Source: Cohnella ginsengisoli
GTDB lineage: Bacteria; Bacillota; Bacilli; Paenibacillales; Paenibacillaceae
DNA length: 64,000 bases
Direction: 5' to 3'
NCBI RefSeq assembly: GCF_029525555.1
Contig: NZ_JAPDHZ010000004.1
Span: 124,001 to 188,000, forward strand
Shown: one piece after another, positions 30,955 to 39,796 of the stretch
How the letters are laid out: each line of letters begins with the position of its first letter
Numbering within the stretch: position 1 is the stretch's first letter
The notes under the pieces: generated by a model
What the model was told of the DNA's origin: nothing
The model's input: only the letters and a program-made list of their open reading frames with translations
Databases searched by the model: none
Made by a program: the position numbers and the translations under genes

Positions 30955-31923
30955 ATGAGCAAACAGGCTTGGAACGAGACGGTCAGCGGCATGACCTGGG
31001 GCTGGGTCGGCACGCGCGGCACGTGGACGGGAAGCGAAGCGGACTTCTCGATGGAGGAGATGGCGAAGCTCGGCGTGAACTGGGCGGCGATCGCGCTGTC
31101 CGCGCTGCAGGAGACGCCGCAGTCGACGGAGATCCCGTACTGGGACGAGCCGACGGTGACCGACGACGAAGTGCGCACGGCGATCCGCAAGGCGAAGTCG
31201 CTCGGCATGAAGGTGTGCCTCAAGCCGGTCGTCAACGTGAAAAACGGAACGTGGCGCGCGCATATCGGCTTTTTCGACGAGGAAGTTCCGGGAGAGCCGA
31301 GCTGGGCGCAGTGGTTCGCGAGCTACGGCAAGTTCATCGCCCACTACGCGGCGATCGCGGAGGAAGAGGGCTGCGAGATGCTGTGCATCGGCTGCGAGAT
31401 GGTGCAGACCGACAAGCGCGAAGCCGAATGGCGCGCGCTCATCGCCGATATTCGTCCGATCTATTCCGGCCTGATCACCTATAACTGCGACAAGTATCAA
31501 GAGGGCCGGGTCAAATGGTGGGACGCGGTCGACATTATCTCTTCGAGCGGCTACTACCCGATTCACGAATGGGAGGCGCACCTCGACCGCATCGAGGGCG
31601 TGCTCGCCCAGTGGGACAAACCGTTCTTCTTCATGGAAGCCGGCTGCCCGAGCCGCGAAGGCTCGCCGCTGCGTCCGAACGACTGGTCGCTGCCCGGCGG
31701 TCCGTCGGAGGAGGAGCAGAAGCGTTACTATGAAGCGATGTTCGGCGCCTGCGCGAAGCGCGAGTGGATGCGCGGCTTCATGCTGTGGGACTGGCCGGCT
31801 AAGCTCTACGACGCGAAGGACGCGGCGGCCAACGACGATTATTGCATGTACGGCAAGTCGGCCGCCAAGACGGTCGGCGATTATTACAAGTCGGGTCAAA
31901 AGCCGGAAGGCTTGAACGCCTGA
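30955..31923 (+). CDS. GH113-type beta-1,4-mannanase/mannosidase (cytoplasmic)
   Basis: 322-residue (beta/alpha)8-barrel protein resembling glycoside hydrolase family 113, which cleaves beta-1,4-mannan and manno-oligosaccharides. Recognisable segments are VSGMTWGWVGTRGTW, CLKPVVNVKNGTWRAHI, EMLCIGCEMVQTDKRE (likely acid/base Glu) and KPFFFMEAGCPSREGS (likely nucleophile Glu). No signal peptide is present, so it should act inside the cell on imported oligomers. AAGGAG precedes ATG 30955. It is first of three catabolic genes with an epimerase and a phosphorylase. Family assignment is from sequence memory, not a search. Confidence 0.8.
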   Translation: MSKQAWNETVSGMTWGWVGTRGTWTGSEADFSMEEMAKLGVNWAAIALSALQETPQSTEIPYWDEPTVTDDEVRTAIRKAKSLGMKVCLKPVVNVKNGTWRAHIGFFDEEVPGEPSWAQWFASYGKFIAHYAAIAEEEGCEMLCIGCEMVQTDKREAEWRALIADIRPIYSGLITYNCDKYQEGRVKWWDAVDIISSSGYYPIHEWEAHLDRIEGVLAQWDKPFFFMEAGCPSREGSPLRPNDWSLPGGPSEEEQKRYYEAMFGACAKREWMRGFMLWDWPAKLYDAKDAAANDDYCMYGKSAAKTVGDYYKSGQKPEGLNA

Positions 31924-31999
31924 ACGGTTGAACAATCGTAGACCGAACATGGAAAAATCCGAACGTCCGCTTACGGACCGGGAACAGGAGGAATCTAGC

Positions 32000-33220
32000 A
32001 TGTCGCAGCAATTGACGGGCGCGCGGTGGCAGGACGAGCTGACCGTGGAGCTTAAGGACAATATCCTAGGGTATTGGCTGAACAACACGGTGGACGAAAA
32101 GTACTTCGGCTATATCGGAGAGATCGCGAGCAGCGGCGAAAAACTGCCGGAAGCGCACAAGGGTCTCGTGCTGCACGCCCGCATCATGTGGACGTTCGCT
32201 TCCGCCTACCGCCTTTACAAGGACGAAAAGTACCTCGCCGCATCGAAGCGCGCTTACGAGGCGTTGAAGACGCATTTCCGCGATCCGGAGCATGGCGGCC
32301 TGTACTGGCTGATCGACATTAAGGGAGCGGCGGTGTCCGATAAAAAGCAAGTTTACGGTCAGGCATTCGTGATCTACGCCTTGTCCGAATACGTTCGCGT
32401 AACCGGCGATCAAGAGGCGCTGGCTTGGGCGGAGGAGATCTACCGCCTGCTCGAAAAGCACGCCTACGATCCGGTTCATCTTGGCTACGTCGAAGCGCTG
32501 GCGCGCGACTGGACCGAGACGGACGAACTTAGTCTCTCCGGCAAGGATCTGAACGAGCGCAAGTCGATGAATACGCATTTGCACGTGCTCGAGGCTTATA
32601 CGAACTTGTACCGCGTCTGGAAGCCGGAAGGCCTCAAGGCAAAGCTCAAGGAGCTCATCGAGGTTCACCTGGACAAGATTATCGACGCGAAGACCGACCA
32701 CTTCCTGCTGTTTTTCGACGACGAGTGGCATTCCAAAGCCCCGCATGTCTCGTACGGGCACGATATCGAAGGCAGCTGGCTCCTGTGGGAAGCGGCCGAG
32801 GTGCTTGGCGACCAGTCGCTGCTGCCGCGCGTCAAGGAGGCGGCCGTCCGCATGGCGAAGGCGACGCTCGAGCAGGGCGTGGACGAAGACGGCGGCCTTT
32901 TCAACGAGTACGACGGGCACCACCTGGACGACAGCAAGGATTGGTGGCCGCAGGCCGAAGCGATGGTCGGCTTCCTGAACGCCTACCAGCTGTCGGGCGA
33001 AGCGAAGTATTTGGAAGCGTCCAAGCATAGCTGGTCGTTCATCTCGAACTTCGTGAGCGACCGCGAGGGCGGGGAATGGCACTGGCAGGTCACGCGCGCC
33101 GGCGAGCCTGTCGTGAGCGGGAACCAGCCGAAGGTCGGGCAATGGAAATGCCCTTATCACAACAGCCGGGCGTGCATCGAAGTGCTGGAAAGACTCGAAC
33201 ATTTGAAATCGGAGGCATAA
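32000..33220 (+). CDS. Cellobiose/mannobiose 2-epimerase (AGE superfamily)
   Basis: 406-residue (alpha/alpha)6-barrel enzyme of the N-acylglucosamine 2-epimerase superfamily, most like cellobiose 2-epimerases. It would convert the reducing-end mannose of mannobiose to glucose. Motifs are KGLVLHARIMWTFASAYRL, QVYGQAFVIYALSEY, MNTHLHVLEAYTNLYR, HVSYGHDIEGSWLLWEAAE and WWPQAEAMVGFLNAYQ, containing the conserved His and Trp residues. AGGAGGA precedes ATG 32000; the upstream open frame is not supported. Placed between a mannanase and a GH130 phosphorylase, the likely product is mannosyl-glucose. Confidence 0.88.
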   Translation: MSQQLTGARWQDELTVELKDNILGYWLNNTVDEKYFGYIGEIASSGEKLPEAHKGLVLHARIMWTFASAYRLYKDEKYLAASKRAYEALKTHFRDPEHGGLYWLIDIKGAAVSDKKQVYGQAFVIYALSEYVRVTGDQEALAWAEEIYRLLEKHAYDPVHLGYVEALARDWTETDELSLSGKDLNERKSMNTHLHVLEAYTNLYRVWKPEGLKAKLKELIEVHLDKIIDAKTDHFLLFFDDEWHSKAPHVSYGHDIEGSWLLWEAAEVLGDQSLLPRVKEAAVRMAKATLEQGVDEDGGLFNEYDGHHLDDSKDWWPQAEAMVGFLNAYQLSGEAKYLEASKHSWSFISNFVSDREGGEWHWQVTRAGEPVVSGNQPKVGQWKCPYHNSRACIEVLERLEHLKSEA

Positions 33221-33223
33221 TCC

Positions 33224-34429
33224 ATGAGCGATTTTCTGAATCAAATCAAGCAGCTGAACGAGCAATACGAAAAGCTGGTCGCGCAGCCGAACCCGAAGGT
33301 CGAACCGGGCAACGGCGTCTACTGGCGCCACGAGCACCCCGTCGTGACGAATGCGCACGCGCCGCTTTACTGGCGCTACGACCTGAACCCGGAGACGAAT
33401 CCGTACCTGATGGAGCGGATCGGGGTTAACGCGGCGTTCAATGCGGGCGCGATCAAGCTGAACGGCAAATACTACCTGATGGTACGGGTAGAAGGCGTCG
33501 ACCGCAAATCGTTTTTCGCCGTCGCGGAGAGCGACAAGCCGACCGAGGGCTTCCGCTTCTGGGATTATCCGGTGCTGCTTCCCGAGACCGAAGACCCGGA
33601 CGTCAACGTCTACGACATGCGCCTGGTTCAGCATGAGGACGGCTGGATTTACGGCCTGTTCTGCAGCGAGCGCAAAGATCCGGACGCGCCGAAGGGCGAC
33701 ACGTCGAGCGCGAACGCCAAAGGCGGCATCGCCCGCACGAAGGACCTCGTCAACTGGGAGCGCCTCCCGGATCTGCAGACCCCTTCGCCGCAGCAGCGCA
33801 ACGTCGTGCTGCACCCTGAATTCGTGGACGGCAAGTATGCCTTCTACACGCGTCCGCAAGACGGCTTCATCGACACGGGCGCGGGGGGCGGCATCGGCTG
33901 GGGACTCTCCGAGAGCATGAATCCGGCGATCGTCGACCATGAGTCGATCGTGGACGAGAAAGTGTACCACACCATCAAAGAAGTGAAGAACGGCCAGGGC
34001 GCCGCGCCGATCAAGACGGACAAAGGCTGGCTGCATGTCGCTCACGGCGTGCGCAATACGGCTGCCGGCTTGCGCTATGTCATCTACGCGTTCATGACCG
34101 CGCTGGACGATCCGAGCCGCGTCATTCATTCTCCTGCCGGACATCTGATCGCGCCGGAAGGCATCGAGCGCGTCGGCGACGTGTCCAACGTCGTTTTCAC
34201 GAACGGCTTGATCGCCGAGGAGAGCGGCGAAGTGTATATCTATTACGCTTCCTCCGATACGCGTCTGCACGTGGCCTCGACGACGATCGAACGCCTGCTC
34301 GACTATGCCATGAACACGCCCGAGGACGGTCTTCGTTCCCGCGCGAGCGTCGAGACGCGCAACGAGCTGATCGCGCGGAACCTCGAGCTTCTGAATCGTC
34401 CCGAATACGCGTTTTTGAAGCGCGGCTAA
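33224..34429 (+). CDS. GH130 4-O-beta-mannosyl-glucose phosphorylase
   Basis: 401-residue five-bladed propeller enzyme of family GH130. It most resembles mannosylglucose phosphorylase, which splits mannosyl-beta-1,4-glucose with phosphate to mannose-1-phosphate and glucose. Features are YWRHEHPVVTNAHAPLYWRYDL, GAIKLNGKYYLMVRVEGVDRKSFFAVAESD, VNVYDMRLVQHEDGWIYGLFCSE (catalytic Asp region), HGVRNTAAGLRYVIYAFM and YIYYASSDTRLHVASTTIERLLDY. It starts three bases after the epimerase stop and has its own GGAGG. With GH113 and the epimerase it completes the known phosphorolytic mannan pathway. Confidence 0.88.
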   Translation: MSDFLNQIKQLNEQYEKLVAQPNPKVEPGNGVYWRHEHPVVTNAHAPLYWRYDLNPETNPYLMERIGVNAAFNAGAIKLNGKYYLMVRVEGVDRKSFFAVAESDKPTEGFRFWDYPVLLPETEDPDVNVYDMRLVQHEDGWIYGLFCSERKDPDAPKGDTSSANAKGGIARTKDLVNWERLPDLQTPSPQQRNVVLHPEFVDGKYAFYTRPQDGFIDTGAGGGIGWGLSESMNPAIVDHESIVDEKVYHTIKEVKNGQGAAPIKTDKGWLHVAHGVRNTAAGLRYVIYAFMTALDDPSRVIHSPAGHLIAPEGIERVGDVSNVVFTNGLIAEESGEVYIYYASSDTRLHVASTTIERLLDYAMNTPEDGLRSRASVETRNELIARNLELLNRPEYAFLKRG

Positions 34430-34460
34430 AGTCCTGCAAGCATCATTAAATCGAATGGGT

Positions 34461-34507
34461 AAAAATCCCCTAATCGGCACATACTAATGGCCGGTTAGGG
34501 GATTTTA
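34461..34507 (+). terminator. Terminator after the GH130 gene
   Basis: AAAATCCCCTAATCGGC pairs with GCCGGTTAGGGGATTTT (one G-T pair and flanking A/T tracts), giving a stable terminator hairpin between the catabolic operon and the binding-protein gene. Confidence 0.85.
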
Positions 34508-34523
34508 AGCTAAAAGTTTTTAT

Positions 34524-34545
34524 TTGTTATCATAATTGATGACAA
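34524..34545. promoter_or_regulatory. LacI-type operator upstream of the binding-protein gene
   Basis: TTGTTATCA-TAAT-TGATGACAA is an inverted repeat with one mismatch, sharing the half-site of the operators near lacI and GH113. It lies 42 bases before a candidate -10. Confidence 0.6.
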
Positions 34546-34586
34546 TAAAAACAAAACGAATGCCTGTTTTTGCAAATCCATCGGCG

Positions 34587-34628
34587 TATAATTAGTGAAT
34601 GTAAGCGATCCCAACACAGCGCTTACAA
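34587..34628 (+). promoter_or_regulatory. Candidate -10 and cre-like site of the binding-protein gene
   Basis: TATAAT (34587-34592) is followed by TGTAAGCGATCCCA (34600-34613), matching the cre consensus at 13 of 14 positions; the inverted partner CGCTTACA follows downstream. The same arrangement occurs before the permease operon, so both import units may share catabolite repression. Confidence 0.55.
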
Positions 34629-34672
34629 AGCTGGGTCATCAGCTAAAACCATCAATCTGGGGGTTACAACAA

Positions 34673-36013
34673 ATGAAGAAAAGCACGCTTGCCATCTTGT
34701 CGTTGCTGACGGCTTCCGCCGTACTGTCCGCTTGCGGCAGCAACAACAACAATAACAACGCCTCTCCGTCCGCTTCGGCATCGTCTTCCGCTAGCGCTTC
34801 GGCATCCGCCACCGCGTCCGCATCCGCTTCTGGCGGCGAAGCGAATGCCGACCTGTCCGGCAAGATTCTCGTGCTGACTCACCGTACCGACTACATCAGC
34901 GACGGCACGTTCGACAAGTACGTTGCCAAGTTCAAAGAAAAATACCCGAAGGCCGAAGTCGAATTCGAAGGCCTCACCAACTACGCGACCGACATCAATA
35001 CGCGCCTGACGACGGGCGAAGCGGGCGACGTAAACATGATTCCGACCGGCCTCGCGGCTAGCGAATATCCGAAGTACTACGAGCCGCTGCCGGACTCGAT
35101 GTTCGACAACGTCTACTTTGCGGACTTCGACGCATTCGAAGGCAAGCGCTACGGCATCACGTCGGGCGTCAACACGCAAGGCATCGTATACAACAAGAAG
35201 GCATTCGAAAAAGCGGGCATTACTTCCACGCCGAAAACGCTCGACGAGCTGTACGCCGATGCGCAAAAGCTGAAGGACGCCGGCATCATCCCGCTTTACA
35301 TGAACTTCGGCGCGCAATGGCCGATGGGCAGCTGGGGCGAGAACTCCTACACGACCGTAGCTGGCGATGCCAAGTGGACCGACAGCCTGGTCTCCACGGA
35401 TACGCCGTTCACGGTTGACGGACCTTGGGGCAAGCTGATCACGATCGCGCGCAAGTTCGTCGAGAACAAGTGGGTCGAGTCGGACCTGTCCACGAACAAC
35501 TGGGAAATGTCCAAGGGCGAAGTCGCATCCGGCAAAGCCGCCATGTACTTCCTCGGCAACTGGGTCATTCCGCAAGTCATCGGCGCCGGCGCAGCTTCCG
35601 AAGATATCGGTTTCTTCCCGTTCCCTTACGACAACAGCGGCAAGTACAACGCTCCGCTCGGCGGCGACTACTTCGTCGGCGTGAGCAAGGACAGCAAGAA
35701 CAAGGAACTGGCTACCGCTTGGGTCGAGTTCTTCGTTAAAGAATCCGGCTATGACACCGACTCCGGCTTCATGCCGGTCGACAAGACCAAGACGCCTGCC
35801 GTACCGCAGCTGGCAGAGTTCAATGCTTCCAACCCGACGTACATCGAAGGCGTTGCCGTCGACCCTCGCTACAACGAGATCGCCAAGAAGGCCGAGATCG
35901 CGCTGGGCACCGGCTCCGTCGACCAAGACCTGATCGTGGCGAAGGATCTGAAGAAAGCGTTCGACGACATGAACGCCAAGTGGGCGAAGGCTCGCAAGGA
36001 ACTCGGCTATTAA
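34673..36013 (+). CDS. Sugar-binding lipoprotein of an ABC transporter
   Basis: 446-residue extracellular solute-binding protein, family 1. The signal peptide MKKSTLAILSLLTASAVLSAC ends in a lipobox (LSAC), so the mature protein is lipid-anchored. A run of Asn and then a Ser/Ala-rich linker (about residues 25-55) tethers the binding domain, which begins LSGKILVLTHRTDY. Family features are IVYNKKAFEKAGITSTPKTLDEL, GKAAMYFLGNWVIPQ and FFPFP. It presumably feeds the permeases at 27732-29438 with manno-oligosaccharides. The start follows GGGGGTTACAACAA. It has its own promoter, terminator and operators. Confidence 0.92.
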   Translation: MKKSTLAILSLLTASAVLSACGSNNNNNNASPSASASSSASASASATASASASGGEANADLSGKILVLTHRTDYISDGTFDKYVAKFKEKYPKAEVEFEGLTNYATDINTRLTTGEAGDVNMIPTGLAASEYPKYYEPLPDSMFDNVYFADFDAFEGKRYGITSGVNTQGIVYNKKAFEKAGITSTPKTLDELYADAQKLKDAGIIPLYMNFGAQWPMGSWGENSYTTVAGDAKWTDSLVSTDTPFTVDGPWGKLITIARKFVENKWVESDLSTNNWEMSKGEVASGKAAMYFLGNWVIPQVIGAGAASEDIGFFPFPYDNSGKYNAPLGGDYFVGVSKDSKNKELATAWVEFFVKESGYDTDSGFMPVDKTKTPAVPQLAEFNASNPTYIEGVAVDPRYNEIAKKAEIALGTGSVDQDLIVAKDLKKAFDDMNAKWAKARKELGY

Positions 36014-36066
36014 GCCGAAAACTACATCCAGAAACGCATAGCGACGGCGCAGGACGCCGTCAAGCC

Positions 36067-36098
36067 AAGCCTCCCGGCAGCAGCCGGGAGGCTTTTTC
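36067..36098 (+). terminator. Terminator of the binding-protein gene and intron insertion site
   Basis: Perfect 12-bp stem AAGCCTCCCGGC / GCCGGGAGGCTT with a 4-base loop and TTTTT. A group II intron begins within a few bases of its T run, the classic target position of class C group II introns. Confidence 0.9.
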
Positions 36099-36101
36099 GT
36101 C

Positions 36102-37995
36102 GTACGCCCAGCATGGGCGTCATCTTTAGGGTGAAAGTCCCGAACGGGGGCTGGCGAGCGCCTACCGTAGCCAAGGGCAAGGGTGTCCGTCGCGAGGCGG
36201 AATCTGAAGGAAGCCGGAGGCAAATGCACGGGCCAAGGTATACGAACTGGATTCGAGGCAGGGTTAGCCGGATGAGTTGTCAACACACAACGAAATCCAA
36301 AGCCGCCAAGGGCTAACCCTGTAAACTCCAGTGGTCGCGGGCAGACAGATGGCGTTCTTATCTGGGGAGGCCTGCGGGATGAAAAAAAAAAAAAAAAAAG
36401 CGAAGTCATTTCGGTAACCGCAACCGGGAGGTTGCGCTGAACCCGCAGGAGTCAGCAGAGGCCATAGTACGCAGACTGTTGCAACAGCTGCGGAAGGGCC
36501 GAACCGAAAGGAGAGAGGAAACCGATGCGTTCGCGCGATGAGCAACGACAGCCGAATATCCCGCAAGGGAGCTTGCTGCAAAGAGAAGCGGTGAAGCCGC
36601 AAGGGTATGCAGGAGCGCCGAGTTCATCGCCGGCACAAGTCGCCCCTTCCTCTCGCAAAGCCAGTAACGACTTGCTGGAGCGGATGCTCGAGGGCGCAAA
36701 CCTGAGGGACGCGTACAAGCGAGTGGTCCAAAACGGAGGAGCGCCCGGTGTGGACGGTGTAACGGTAGCGCAGCTACAAGCTTACCTGAAAACGCACTGG
36801 GAGTCGGTGAAGACCGAACTCCTCGCGGGAACCTACAGACCTGCGCCCGTCAGACGGGTGGAAATCCCCAAACCCGGAGGCGGCGTACGGCTGCTTGGCA
36901 TCCCGACCGTGATGGACCGACTGCTACAGCAAGCGCTTCTGCAAGTGATGAATCCGATTTTCGATGCCGAATTCTCTCCAAGCAGCTACGGCTTTCGGCC
37001 AGGCAAGCGTGCGCACGATGCGGTGCGGCAGGCTCAATCCTACATCCAGAGCGGACTGCGCTGGGTCGTAGACATGGACCTGGAGAAGTTCTTTGACCGG
37101 GTGAACCACGACATGCTCATGGCCAGAGTGGCACGTAAGGTGACGGACCAACGCGTCCTGAAGCTGGTTCGCGCCTATCTGAATGCCGGCGTCATGGAGA
37201 ACGGGGTTTGCCAGCGAACGGAGGAAGGGACGCCGCAAGGCGGACCGCTTAGTCCACTACTGGCAAACATCCTGTTGGACGACCTGGACAAGGAGTTAAC
37301 GCGCAGAGGACTGCACTTCGTCCGCTATGCGGACGATTGCAACATCTTCGTAGCCAGCAAACGCGCCGGAGAACGCGTCATGGGGTCGGTGGTTCGCTTT
37401 GTAGAAGGAAAGCTAAGACTGAAAGTGAACCGGGAAAAGAGTGCGGTAGCCAGACCGCGGGAGCGAAAGTTTCTAGGATTTAGCTTCATGAACAACCGGC
37501 AAGCGACGATTCGATTGGCACCAAAGACGATTTCTCGGTTCAAGGACAAGGTCCGGGAACTGACGAACCGTACGAAGTCTATGCCAATGGAGGAACGGAT
37601 AAACCGGCTAAACCGCTATACGATGGGGTGGCTGGGCTACTTCCGGATGGCTGCTGCGAAGAAACACCTCGAGCAATTCGATGGCTGGATTCGTAGACGG
37701 CTGCGCATGTGCCTGTGGAAGCAATGGAAGCGAGTGCGAACGCGCATCCGCGAACTAAGAGCGCTGAATGTACGGGAGTGGGCCTGTTATGTCATGGCCA
37801 ACTCCCGGCGCGGCCCTTGGGAAATGTCCCGGAACATAAACAACGCCCTTCCGACCTCCTACTGGGAGGCAAAAGGGCTGAAAAGTCTGCTTACTCGTTA
37901 CAAGGAGCCTTGTTAACCTTTTGGAACCGCCGTATGCGGACCCGCATGTACGGTGGTGTGAGAGGACGGAGGCTAGCCGCCTCCTCCTACTCGAT
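36102..37995 (+). mobile_element. Group II intron, probably class C, with reverse transcriptase
   Basis: The 5' RNA starts near 36102 with GTACGCCCAGCATGGGCG and contains the conserved AGGGTGAAAGTCCCGAAC segment of domain I. The reverse transcriptase lies in domain IV. Downstream are a domain V hairpin at about 37926-37957 (ACCGCCGTATGCGG / GCATGTACGGTGGT) and a domain VI hairpin (GGAGGC / GCCTCC), with the 3' end near TCGAT at 37995. Insertion right behind a terminator and a CGC-like triad in domain V point to class C. Both ends are judged by eye and may be off by a few bases. A run of 18 A (36382-36399) lies in the 5' RNA. No gene other than the RT is seen in 36014-36524. Confidence 0.85.
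36525..37916 (+). CDS. ltrA: Group II intron reverse transcriptase/maturase
   Basis: 463-residue RT. The RT blocks are seen as GGAPGVDGVTVAQL, VEIPKPGGGVRLLGIPTVMDRLLQQAL, FDAEFSPSSYGFRPGKRAHDAV, WVVDMDLEKFFDRVNHD, GTPQGGPLSPLLANILLDDLD and the catalytic FVRYADDCNIFV, then the maturase/X domain (YTMGWLGYFRMA). There is no C-terminal HNH endonuclease, as usual for class C introns, which rely on replication forks and terminators as targets. The frame is intact. ATG 36525 follows AAAGGAGAGAGG. It should be active for splicing and mobility by sequence alone. Confidence 0.93.
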   Translation: MRSRDEQRQPNIPQGSLLQREAVKPQGYAGAPSSSPAQVAPSSRKASNDLLERMLEGANLRDAYKRVVQNGGAPGVDGVTVAQLQAYLKTHWESVKTELLAGTYRPAPVRRVEIPKPGGGVRLLGIPTVMDRLLQQALLQVMNPIFDAEFSPSSYGFRPGKRAHDAVRQAQSYIQSGLRWVVDMDLEKFFDRVNHDMLMARVARKVTDQRVLKLVRAYLNAGVMENGVCQRTEEGTPQGGPLSPLLANILLDDLDKELTRRGLHFVRYADDCNIFVASKRAGERVMGSVVRFVEGKLRLKVNREKSAVARPRERKFLGFSFMNNRQATIRLAPKTISRFKDKVRELTNRTKSMPMEERINRLNRYTMGWLGYFRMAAAKKHLEQFDGWIRRRLRMCLWKQWKRVRTRIRELRALNVREWACYVMANSRRGPWEMSRNINNALPTSYWEAKGLKSLLTRYKEPC

Positions 37996-38060
37996 TTGTC
38001 GGGACGCGGAGTTTGGGGCGCTGATACGAGATTACGAACCCGCGCCGACTTGCTTAAAGA

Positions 38061-38297
38061 AGTCTCAATCAGGAACAAACCGTACCCAGTCGCACTTAAT
38101 CCGCCGCGAGAAGTCTTAGTTGAGAACACTCCGCCTCCATTCGCAGACTCCCGGCCAGCAAGAAGTCTCAACCAGGAGTAAACCGCACCTTGTAGCGATT
38201 ATTTTTCCGCAAGAAGTCTTATCCAGCAACAATCCATGTCCTTGCTCAGGAAACCGCGCGTAGAAGGCTTAGCTGAAAATACCTCTAATTCGGACGC
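38061..38297. repeat. 51-bp degenerate tandem repeat array C
   Basis: Units starting AGTCTCAATCAGG, AGTCTTAGTTGAG, AGTCTCAACCAGG, AGTCTTATCCAGC and AGGCTTAGCTGAA begin at 38061, 38112, 38164, 38215 and 38265, spacings of 51, 52, 51 and 50. The first 21 bases of a unit match the reverse complement of array A units at about 18 of 21 positions (consensus AGTCTCAACCRGGAACAAAC), so A and C are the same family in opposite orientation. Units are much more diverged than in A. There is no gene in 37996-38466. Confidence 0.8.
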
Positions 38298-38466
38298 GAT
38301 CCTACTCGCCGCACCTTTCTTTCCCTTGCGGCATTTTCTTGTTTCCAATTTTATGCCTACTCGCCGTTCTAGCATCTCTTAAACTCTCATAGACTTCACT
38401 ATCGCTTTCGCAAGCCGGAAGAATAGACGGTCTAATAGACCCCGATAGGGGAGTGGGAGGTGCGGA

Positions 38467-39781
38467 ATGTTCCGTGCGGCGCTATCGCAATATTTGCCGG
38501 TCTGGCGCATGCAATTTCGCAGGTTTTTGGCATCGGGACGCGCATTTTTGCTGCTCAGCTTTTGCTCGATGGTCATGTTCGTCCTCCTCGGTCTAGGCGG
38601 CATCTTGCAGATCAAGCTAGCCGCGTCGCCCGCGCAATCGATGAAGGGCTTCGCGGCTTCCGTATCCGATACTTTTTTCTCCTCCATGCTCGGGCTCGAG
38701 CTTCCGCAGATGGCCGAGAAGGGCGAAGGCGGCCATATGGACGGGGAGCGGATCGCGGCTTTTCTGCTCCGGTTCCTCACCGACGTCAACCCGGGAGACC
38801 CGAAAAGCCTGCTCGCCGCCGAAATGCCGGGCGCCGGCGGGGACGAGCCGATCTTGTTCCGGACGGGCTCGGGCGGCTCGGACAGCGCGCCGGAAGATTA
38901 CAGCCCGCCGGCACCGGGCGAGACAGGCGAAGCGGGCAGAGCGGGGAAAGGCCCGGACGATCTCGGCACAGATCCGGGAACGCAGCCCGAAGACGGTTCG
39001 GACAAGCCGGACGCGGCTGCCACGCCCGAACCGGCGCAGAACGGGGAATCGCCTACGCCGACGCCGGACGGCGAGGATTCGCCTTCCGGTCAGACGAAGA
39101 CGACGGATGGGCGCAAAGTCGTATTCATCTATCATTCTCACAACCGCGAATCCTATTATCCCGAGCTGCCGTCAGGCACGAAGGACCCGAACTCCGGCAA
39201 GGTCAACGTCACCCTGGTCGGCAAACGACTCGCGGACCAGCTCGAGAAGCGGGGGGATCGGCGCGCTGCACTCTTCCAAAGATTACGCAGGAACGGTTAA
39301 AGACTACGATTGGAACCAATCCTACAAGTATTCCAAGCAGACCGTCGCGCAGGCGATGGCAGGCGACAAAGACCTGACCTTTTTCTTCGACATTCATAGA
39401 GACTCGCTCCGGCGCAAGGAATCGACCGTCACGATCGGCGGCAAAGATTATGCGCAAGTGTTCTTCATCATTGGCCAGCGCAATCCGGACTGGAAGCAAA
39501 ACGAAAGCTTCGCCAACGAGATTCACGAAAAGCTGGAGGCATCCTATCCCGGCTTGTCGCGCGGCATCTGGGGCAAGACGGCGGCGACGGGAAACGGCGA
39601 ATACAATCAATCGCTGGCGCCGGACAGCGTGCTTATCGAGATCGGCGGCGTCGACAATACGCTCGAGGAGTGCTACCGCACGGCCGACGCGCTCGCCAAG
39701 ACGATCTCGGATCTTTACTGGCAGAGCCAAAATGCCGAAGCGGCGGGAGCCGGCGCGAAAAAAGCCGCGACGGCCCAATAG
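38467..39781 (+). CDS. spoIIP: SpoIIP, sporulation peptidoglycan hydrolase (one apparent frameshift)
   Basis: Amidase of the DMP complex that thins the septal wall and drives engulfment. An N-terminal membrane segment (FLLLSFCSMVMFVLLGLGGIL) anchors it, then a Pro/Gly/Glu-rich linker, then the catalytic amidase domain with zinc ligands in VFIYHSHNRESY, FFFDIHRDSLRRKE and LIEIGGVDNTLEE. The frame breaks at G6 39251-39256; one G fewer gives 437 residues. It follows gpr in Bacillus, and here the intervening island is extra. yqxA comes 15 bases downstream. Confidence 0.92.
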
Positions 39782-39796
39782 AGGAGGAAGCGGATC

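Noticed and set aside
32066..34480. 804-residue minus-strand ORF opposite the epimerase and GH130 genes
   Set aside because: It is an antisense shadow of two well-supported genes in GC-rich DNA, with no recognisable domain.
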